64,000 nt of DNA from Iodobacter sp025352645. GTDB lineage: Bacteria; Pseudomonadota; Gammaproteobacteria; Burkholderiales; Chitinibacteraceae. The stretch is from contig NZ_JAWQUO010000023.1 of NCBI RefSeq assembly GCF_033446605.1, positions 18,473-82,472 on the forward strand, given 5' to 3'. The translations under genes and the position numbers were made by a program. Below, piece after piece: positions 58,508 through 64,000 of the stretch; the first letter of the stretch is position 1; the number at the start of each line of letters is the position of its first letter. The notes beneath the pieces are model-generated. The model saw only the letters and a list, made by a program, of their open reading frames with translations, made no database searches and was not told where the DNA came from.

Positions 58508-58938
58508 ATTTTAATCAATCGCTATGTGATTTTGCTGCTGAAGTGCAAGGCCAGCCGTATGTCCGGCCTGACACCGTTTGCCTAGCCTTGGCTTTCCGTG
58601 CTTTAGACGCTGCTACCAGTACTGATTTTTACGCTCAATGCCGCCCACATATTCGCTCAGCGGCCAGCATGCGTCGATATTTAGATAATGCCGGTCTGGA
58701 TGGTCTGATTGTAAAGCTACTTGATTCAGGGTTTACGGAAGTGGATCTACAGGCAATGCAGCCTGGTGATATTGGATTTACTGGTGGAGCACCATTCGGT
58801 ATTGGTGCCGTCGTAATGGTAGGGAGCAAGCTGCTAACGAGCAATCCCGATGACGGTGTGTTGCTTTGCTCTGCTGATCTAGTGGTATTGCAGCGGGTTG
58901 TTCGATTCAATCGTTTTGTAAATGTTGGGGTGAGCTAA
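58504..58938 (+). CDS. Tail-tip protein with degenerate NlpC/P60-like fold
   Basis: A 144-residue protein from ATG 58504, overlapping the previous stop. Position matches gpK, which has an NlpC/P60 peptidase domain. Here QGQPYVRPDTVCLALAFRA lacks the standard D-C-S-G-L core but keeps one Cys, and the His region is PGDIGFTGG without a clear His. So catalytic activity is doubtful. It matches the smaller DUF6950-like group. It overlaps the J-like gene by one base. Confidence 0.65.
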   Translation: MNFNQSLCDFAAEVQGQPYVRPDTVCLALAFRALDAATSTDFYAQCRPHIRSAASMRRYLDNAGLDGLIVKLLDSGFTEVDLQAMQPGDIGFTGGAPFGIGAVVMVGSKLLTSNPDDGVLLCSADLVVLQRVVRFNRFVNVGVS

Positions 58939-61900
58939 TGCCAGTCGTTGTCGCTTGGGTTGTTGCAAATGCAGTGCAAATTTGTCTTTTAGTCGCCACC
59001 ACACTTTACTCCATGCATCGTGCTCAGCAAGCCCGTAGTGATGCAGAGCAATCAGCGCGTGAGCAAGCTGCCGCTGCCCGTGCAGCGATGAATCTCAAGT
59101 TTAATGCTGTAAATAATGTGGGCAACATCCCGCTGGTTTATGGGCGAGTTAGGCTGGGCGGCTTAATCTGCCTGCAAGAAATAAGCGCTGATAAAAAATT
59201 CCTACACATTGTGATTGCGCATGCGGAGGGTGAGTGCGGGCCTGCTTACAATTTGTACTTGGATGGTACGCTGGCCAGTGATAATAAATTTAAGCGCAAG
59301 GAAAAACGGCAGGTTAAGACAGGTACTGTCGTTGAGCGCTATGCCACGGGGAACTCTGGCTATGCAGATCGCACGGTTGATCGCTATGAGGAGCAGATCT
59401 TTGAAACCGCGCTGGTGCAGTGGAAATACCACAGTGGTAAAGATGATCAGGCTGCGGATGGTGATTTAATGCTGGCCCTGCCTAGCAAATGGACTGCAGA
59501 TCATAAATTGTCTGGGGTAGCTTATAGCTATGTGCGCTTGGAGTGGGATCCGGACGTGTGGCGGCAGGTTCCCAATATCACAGTGGAAATGGATGGCAAG
59601 CTGGTTACAAATCCCAATGATGGGCAGCAAAACCTAGTATCTGCGAATCCAGCTCGCTGCTTGCGCGATTATTTATTATCTACTCGCTACGGGCGTGGCC
59701 TCAGTGCTGCCGACTTAATTGAGTCTAGCTTTACTACTGAGGCCGCGTACTGCGATCAGAAAATCGATATGGGGCATAAAGACGCTGGCGGCGCGGCGCT
59801 GCCCGTTGAGCGTTACCGCGTAAACGGCATGATCGATACCGCTAAATCTTGCATGGATAACGTGCAAGAGCTGCTGGAGCACATGCGCGGCTCATTGTTA
59901 TTTATCGATGGCAAATACAAGCTGGTGCTCGATAAAGCCGATGTGCCGGTGATGCAGTTCAATGCCGATAATATGGTGGGTAAATGGCAAATTAAACGGG
60001 CAGACCGGCGGGATAAGCTGAACCAAATCACGGCTCATTTTGTTGATCCTGCTCGAAATTGGGAAGAATCAGTTGCTACAGTTAAAAACACTGCATGGAA
60101 AACTGAAGATGCAGAGAACCTGCTAGAGCGCTCGCTAGATTACTCGCTGGCATGTGATGAGCGGCGTGCCCGCTATCTCGCTGAGCGCGCATTGCGTAAT
60201 TCACGCATTAGCATTGGTGCCAGTTTCACGGGCTTAGCTGCCGCTGGCAAATTACAGCCAACGGATGTGATTAGCATTAGCCATGAATCTACCGGCTGGG
60301 TTAACAAGCTGTTTCGTGTGGTGTCCGTCAAGCCCTTGGTAAGTGGCGATGTGGATGTAACCGTGCGTGAGTATGACGCTGGCCTGTATACGGAAACGCC
60401 ATTAACTGCCTTGCCACCATTACCCGCAACCAATTTACCAGATCCATTTGCGCGGCTGCCTGCACCTGCAAGCCTGGTATTAACCGTCGATAACCCGACC
60501 AACTCTTACGGTGAAGTGCAAACCCGCTTAAAAGCGGTATGGCCTGCTGTCGATGGCATGCTTGCGGATTATCAGGTTCGTTGGAAAAAACAGTCTGAAA
60601 CGATTTGGCAGGCAGCATATACCCGTGATTTACAAATGCTGTTTGTTGTTGAGCAGGGCATTCCTTACGACGTGTCTGTTGCTGGTGTTTCAGCGCTCGG
60701 GCGGGTAGGTGATGCACGGATTGTTGGTGCTACGGCAACCGGCCCCAGTGGCACGCTGGTTGATGTCAGCGGCTTGGTTTGCGATTTTACTGCCACAGGT
60801 GATTTTGCTTTCCGCTGGAACCCTCATCCAGACGTCAGTAAATACGCGGTAGAGATTATTACTGGCGGCATTACGCGCCGAACAGAAGTAATCAGCGGCG
60901 AAAAATATACTTATACCTTTGCGCTAAATAAGCTAGATGGCTTAAGCCGCACCGTGACCTGCCGCGTAAAAGCTGTAGCCAAGGATGGGCGTGGATCAAA
61001 TTGGGGAATCCGGACAGAAACCAGAGCTGCACCCGCTGCGCTGGGTGGGCTGCAGCTGATCGCTGGCTATGATGCCGCCTTATTTACCTGCACTGTGCCT
61101 GCGGACGGCATGCAAACAGGGATACGTGTTTGGGCGGCTAGCAATAGTGGCTTTGCTTTTACTGACGATTCGTTCCTGATTTACGACGGGCCAGTCACTG
61201 CTGTGCCGATTAGTATTTTGAAGAGTGGACAACGGCTAGCCGGCGGCATACCGGTGTATGTGCGAGCAGCTGCTTATGATGCGTTTGGCAAAACAGGGCT
61301 GAATATTTCGTCTGAGCTGGCGTGTACGCCGTTGAAGCTATTGGCGGGGTTAAAGCCGGGCGAAATTGATTCGATTTTGATCAAGGCAGTGGATGCCGCA
61401 AAAATTGCTGGTACTTTGCAGGATTGGCAGATTGAAGGGCAGGCGGATTTAAAGGCGCGGGTAGTTAAAGCAGAGCAAGATATTACTGGCAAGGCGAAAG
61501 CTAGTGATGTCTCTATTTTGTCGGCAACTGTCGGGGGTTTTTCTAGTTCGATTACTCAGCTCAGTCAGGCTCAAGCATCGACTGATGGTAAGTTGATGGC
61601 GAAGTGGGGAGTTGTTCTGAGCGGGACAACGGCCGATGGACGTAAAAAATTGTCGGGGCTGCAGTCGTTTAATGACGGGGTAACATCTAACTTTGTGATT
61701 ACGGCAGATCAGGTTTTGATCGGGGATTTGAGCAATTTAATTCCAGATCCAAACTATATGGATATGTCGTGGTGGGGAAGGGCTAGCAACCACCCTATCG
61801 AAGATGGCGGAGCGCCGGGGTGGGCAAAAACCACGCGGCGTTTGACGCTGCTGCCAGAGTTTAATGGGGAGTCCATCTCAAAATCTTTCCCTGTTACGCC

Positions 61901-62597
61901 TGGTGCGGTCTATCGCTTAGAATTAGTTGTTTATTCTAATCATGCTGTTGGCTCATTAAAAGTTCATATGCATATCCCAGGGGTTCGTTGGGCAGGATTT
62001 GACGGGTCTTGGCATGACTCGCCTACTATTGTTAGTGATGGATCGTGGGAAGGGGCTCGGTGGTTTTCTGCCGAAGTGACGTTCCCAACAAACGCAGCTG
62101 CTTCATCCTCAAATATTAGAATTGTTTCTAATATTTCTTCAGGAGGCTGGGTCGTTGGGCTGGTTTCAATTGTCCGCGTCAGTGACAGTACGCTGATTGC
62201 AGATGGCGCAATTACTACAAGCAAAATTAAAGTGAACGATCTGCAGTCCGTTAATGCCCGCACTGGCAATCTGATTGTCGATGGCGGCGGCTCTATTTGC
62301 AGTAGTAATTTTCCAAACTACTGGAGCTGGCCAGCCGCTGGGCAAACGGGGTTTCACATTTCAGAGCGCGGCATACTGCTGGGGAACCCTAACTACGGCA
62401 ATGGCTCGTTTTTTCATTACGACGTTCAAAATGGCAGTCTGGAGGTGCGCAATGGCACAGTTAGGGCCTCAAAAATCGAGGCCTCAGAGATCAACGGCTC
62501 AACCTTTAACGCCCGCGCGGGTGTCGATGGCAATGCCGGTTTTCAGGTGTTTCATTCCAACGGCGTGGCGTTGGTACGATTAGGGATTTTTCCATAA
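58938..62597 (+). CDS. Central tail tip / receptor-binding protein, gpJ-like
   Basis: A 1219-residue tip protein. The first about 35 residues are a hydrophobic segment (VVANAVQICLLVATTLYSMH). NIPLVYGRVRLGGLICLQEI and NPARCLRDYLLSTRYGRGLS are gpJ family hallmarks. Two or more fibronectin-like domains follow (about 520-790). The C-terminal part carries a variable receptor-binding region and beta-strand repeats (DGAITTSKIKVNDLQSV). Host range depends on its end. The stop overlaps the next start by 1 base. Confidence 0.93.
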   Translation: MPVVVAWVVANAVQICLLVATTLYSMHRAQQARSDAEQSAREQAAAARAAMNLKFNAVNNVGNIPLVYGRVRLGGLICLQEISADKKFLHIVIAHAEGECGPAYNLYLDGTLASDNKFKRKEKRQVKTGTVVERYATGNSGYADRTVDRYEEQIFETALVQWKYHSGKDDQAADGDLMLALPSKWTADHKLSGVAYSYVRLEWDPDVWRQVPNITVEMDGKLVTNPNDGQQNLVSANPARCLRDYLLSTRYGRGLSAADLIESSFTTEAAYCDQKIDMGHKDAGGAALPVERYRVNGMIDTAKSCMDNVQELLEHMRGSLLFIDGKYKLVLDKADVPVMQFNADNMVGKWQIKRADRRDKLNQITAHFVDPARNWEESVATVKNTAWKTEDAENLLERSLDYSLACDERRARYLAERALRNSRISIGASFTGLAAAGKLQPTDVISISHESTGWVNKLFRVVSVKPLVSGDVDVTVREYDAGLYTETPLTALPPLPATNLPDPFARLPAPASLVLTVDNPTNSYGEVQTRLKAVWPAVDGMLADYQVRWKKQSETIWQAAYTRDLQMLFVVEQGIPYDVSVAGVSALGRVGDARIVGATATGPSGTLVDVSGLVCDFTATGDFAFRWNPHPDVSKYAVEIITGGITRRTEVISGEKYTYTFALNKLDGLSRTVTCRVKAVAKDGRGSNWGIRTETRAAPAALGGLQLIAGYDAALFTCTVPADGMQTGIRVWAASNSGFAFTDDSFLIYDGPVTAVPISILKSGQRLAGGIPVYVRAAAYDAFGKTGLNISSELACTPLKLLAGLKPGEIDSILIKAVDAAKIAGTLQDWQIEGQADLKARVVKAEQDITGKAKASDVSILSATVGGFSSSITQLSQAQASTDGKLMAKWGVVLSGTTADGRKKLSGLQSFNDGVTSNFVITADQVLIGDLSNLIPDPNYMDMSWWGRASNHPIEDGGAPGWAKTTRRLTLLPEFNGESISKSFPVTPGAVYRLELVVYSNHAVGSLKVHMHIPGVRWAGFDGSWHDSPTIVSDGSWEGARWFSAEVTFPTNAAASSSNIRIVSNISSGGWVVGLVSIVRVSDSTLIADGAITTSKIKVNDLQSVNARTGNLIVDGGGSICSSNFPNYWSWPAAGQTGFHISERGILLGNPNYGNGSFFHYDVQNGSLEVRNGTVRASKIEASEINGSTFNARAGVDGNAGFQVFHSNGVALVRLGIFP

Positions 62598-62890
62598 TGG
62601 CAGAGGCAGTATTTGAGATCCGGCGAACAGATGGCCTGATGCTGTGCAATCTGAATAGCCTAGGCGGTGTGTGGGGTGGCGCTGTTAGCGCCACGCTTGG
62701 CAATAGCGCGTATGAGGTTTTCCCGCTTGGGCGCGGTTTAACGATGTGGATTACCTACGTTTGCTTGGGCGCACATGATGTTCAGACGGGAACCAATGTC
62801 GATGGCTTCCCTTACGTGTCGTTGATTCCAAAATCTAATGTGTCGCGCCGTACGCGCACTGACACAATTGTGCAGGTTTTTTTCAGATGA
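62597..62890 (+). CDS. Tail-tip accessory protein
   Basis: A 97-residue protein whose ATG shares a base with the J-like stop. It reads MAEAVFEIRRTDGLMLCNLN and is beta-rich with Gly-Trp (GGVWGGAVSATLG). The next gene overlaps it by 4 bases. Position suggests a tail-fibre or tip accessory component. Family not recognised. Confidence 0.6.
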   Translation: MAEAVFEIRRTDGLMLCNLNSLGGVWGGAVSATLGNSAYEVFPLGRGLTMWITYVCLGAHDVQTGTNVDGFPYVSLIPKSNVSRRTRTDTIVQVFFR

Positions 62891-63585
62891 TAGGGCTAGA
62901 GATAAAAAACACGGGCAACGAGATGGTGATTTCTGCTGATTTTCGTCACCCGCATTTGCTGCTAAAAACGGGGTTTGGCCCGCCAGTTTTTCAGACCATG
63001 ACCGACCAGGGTTATTATTATTCAGAGCATGACCCGATTTCGGGGTGGGATGCTGGGGACGTAAAACTTTTGCCATTTTTAGCGTTGTCGCAAGACGATC
63101 GCTATTACGGTTTGAGCTATATGCGCTTGTCTGTGATTGGTTTACGGCCTCCAGCGGAGTTGCCTACTGCTTATATTTTTAGCTCGCAGCAGTTTTACCG
63201 TGGTGCCTGTCAAGGCTTGCAGTTGTGTGATCCGCTTGGGCGTTTGCAGTATGACAGCATGTTAAAGCCGCTGCATATTGCGGCCGCTATTTCTGCAGGG
63301 GTGCCGGCAGCAATTCAGCCCGAACTATTGCGCGGTACGATTCCATCCCGGCCTGCATATTTTTTGCCGTCTCACTACGAAGAGATTGGGGTGAAGCGCA
63401 CGGGGGGACTTATCACGGTGCAAGATTGGCGCGGCCTCTGGAATTTGCGGGGTGATCGCATGGTAAAAGGAGGTGTATTTAAAATCGGTCAAACGTATGA
63501 AGACAGCACACGCACATATTCAGTGCAACACGGCTACAGCGGTGCACATCAATTGATGTGTATCGATGCAGCTATTTATGATTAA
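62887..63585 (+). CDS. Tail-region protein of unknown function
   Basis: A 232-residue beta-rich protein with many aromatic residues (FQTMTDQGYYYSEHDPISGW, and YYGLSYMRLSV). It overlaps the preceding gene as ATGA. Located after the J-like protein where tail fibres or lysogenic-conversion genes are found. I cannot identify the family. Confidence 0.6.
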   Translation: MIGLEIKNTGNEMVISADFRHPHLLLKTGFGPPVFQTMTDQGYYYSEHDPISGWDAGDVKLLPFLALSQDDRYYGLSYMRLSVIGLRPPAELPTAYIFSSQQFYRGACQGLQLCDPLGRLQYDSMLKPLHIAAAISAGVPAAIQPELLRGTIPSRPAYFLPSHYEEIGVKRTGGLITVQDWRGLWNLRGDRMVKGGVFKIGQTYEDSTRTYSVQHGYSGAHQLMCIDAAIYD

Positions 63586-63608
63586 TTTTTTTATAAGGAA
63601 ATATTAAA

Positions 63609-63878
63609 ATGGCTGTAACTGAAATTACTAAAAAAATGGGATTTTCAATTAACCCGATTTCGACGAATGTGGATGGCTCAATGTCCGTTGGAGTGTCTGT
63701 TGGCTTGATTGGCACGGATGGCGTACTTGCTAGCGTAACTCAGCAAAATCATTATATTCAAGCCTCTGAGGCTGCGGAGATTCTTACAACAATATCGCTA
63801 CCGAATGAGACTGTTAGTCAAGCATTAACTCGAGCCGTGGGCGCGGCACTAAAAGCTAAGGGGTTGCTGCCGTATTAA
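63609..63878 (+). CDS. Small phage tail-region protein
   Basis: An 89-residue protein with AAGGAA upstream. It reads FSINPISTNVDGSMSVGVSV and ends ALTRAVGAALKAKGLLPY. Composition suggests a beta-rich head and one helix. It is the last phage gene before the IS-like end at 63883, only 4 bases after its stop. Family not recognised. Confidence 0.55.
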   Translation: MAVTEITKKMGFSINPISTNVDGSMSVGVSVGLIGTDGVLASVTQQNHYIQASEAAEILTTISLPNETVSQALTRAVGAALKAKGLLPY

Positions 63879-63882
63879 TTTA

Positions 63883-64000
63883 CCTGATTATGTCTCTTGC
63901 TCAACCTCCTTGCTCAAACCACCTAAAAGGCCTAAGGTGAACGAACGTTCTTTTGTGGAGTGGTCGTCATGGCAATCAACCCAATCCAGATGCAAAAGGG
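63883..64000 (+). mobile_element. Left end of an IS1595-like insertion sequence
   Basis: It starts with CCTGATTATGTCTCTTGCTC, identical over 23 bases to the terminus of the repeat at 4834 (minus) and nearly so to the MITE at 29213. An open frame starting at 63969 opens as IS1595-type transposases do. The insertion point is 4 bases behind a phage gene's stop. If the ends are as drawn, the 8 bases 63875-63882 should recur at the far end. Confidence 0.6.
63969..64000 (+). CDS. Transposase start, IS1595-like (partial)
   Basis: Only 10 full codons are visible: MAINPIQMQK then G. The opening MAxNxxQxQkG is the one I recall for IS1595-family transposases (ISPna2-type), whose next residues are usually LS-PEF. 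The frame runs off the right edge, so the identification needs the next bases. Confidence 0.45.
   Translation, partial: MAINPIQMQK

Larger units (their letters stand above)
29905..64000. mobile_element. Lambda/HK97-like siphophage prophage, left end and most of genome
   Basis: The region runs from the tRNA-Cys attachment site to the window edge. It contains, in phage order, a leftward accessory arm, CI/Cro/CII-type switch, D5 primase-helicase, Q-like protein, HNH, TerS, TerL, HK97-type portal-protease-capsid, connectors, tail tube, frameshifted tail chaperones, tape measure and tail-tip genes. Lysis genes and integrase are not seen and should lie to the right. No structural gene looks broken. 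Just inside attL an AATCATT/AATGATT dyad (29905-29911, 29934-29940) could be an integrase arm site. Confidence 0.92.

Overview
The window looks like a chromosomal stretch of a Gram-negative betaproteobacterium, most likely in the Neisseriales (Chromobacteriaceae, Iodobacter-like). This rests on moderate GC, Gram-negative lipoprotein and OmpA-type envelope genes, and overall gene style. It is inference; no marker gene fixes the genus.

Positions 1-29904 are host chromosome. In order they hold: a partial sterol-desaturase-like gene; PPi-dependent phosphofructokinase (pfp); MarC and MgtC-type membrane proteins; miaA; a repeat-rich intergenic block (4.5-4.85 kb); a Sel1-repeat protein; a cpdB-like periplasmic nucleotidase; an FAD-dependent dehydrogenase; an OmpA-family lipoprotein; plsC; an alpha/beta hydrolase overlapping an M14-type peptidase; and cystine-type ABC transporter parts. 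A transsulfuration cluster follows (2OG-Fe(II) oxygenase, cystathionine beta-synthase, a cystathionine gamma-lyase/synthase and a MalY-type beta-lyase). Then come a MarR regulator overlapping a 14-TM drug exporter, sstT, a dCache chemoreceptor, a Vat/CatB-like acetyltransferase, tRNA-Leu(UAA), an FKBP isomerase and a small secreted protein. The sulfur genes form the clearest functional group: cystine uptake parts lie next to enzymes interconverting homocysteine, cystathionine and cysteine.

Positions 29905 to the right edge are a lambda/HK97-like siphophage prophage. It is integrated in tRNA-Cys(GCA): only the 3' part of that tRNA remains at 29857-29904 (attL), and the rest should lie beyond the far prophage end. 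No integrase or lysis gene is visible, so those should also lie to the right. A leftward arm (35916 to 30036) carries small phage genes, a dNMP kinase, an excisionase-like HTH protein, a plasmid-like TraK/TraL(ParA) pair preceded by six exact 11-bp iterons, and a C5-cytosine methyltransferase with an unusual repeat-rich insert. The lysogeny switch (CI with S24 peptidase, operators, Cro, a tR1-like terminator, CII-like) is at 37.7-39.3 kb. Replication (D5-type primase-helicase) and a Q-like antiterminator come next. The late operon runs HNH, TerS, TerL, portal, protease, capsid, connectors, tail tube, tail chaperones, tape measure, tail tip and receptor-binding J-like protein.

The most striking signals are: (1) the 11-bp iteron array before a TraK/ParA-type pair inside a prophage; (2) a textbook -1 frameshift site (A AAA AAC plus a stem-loop 6 nt downstream) joining the two tail-chaperone frames; (3) a MITE family whose terminal repeat matches the end of an apparent IS1595-like element just behind the last prophage gene; and (4) a 54-bp-arm inverted repeat downstream of the primase.
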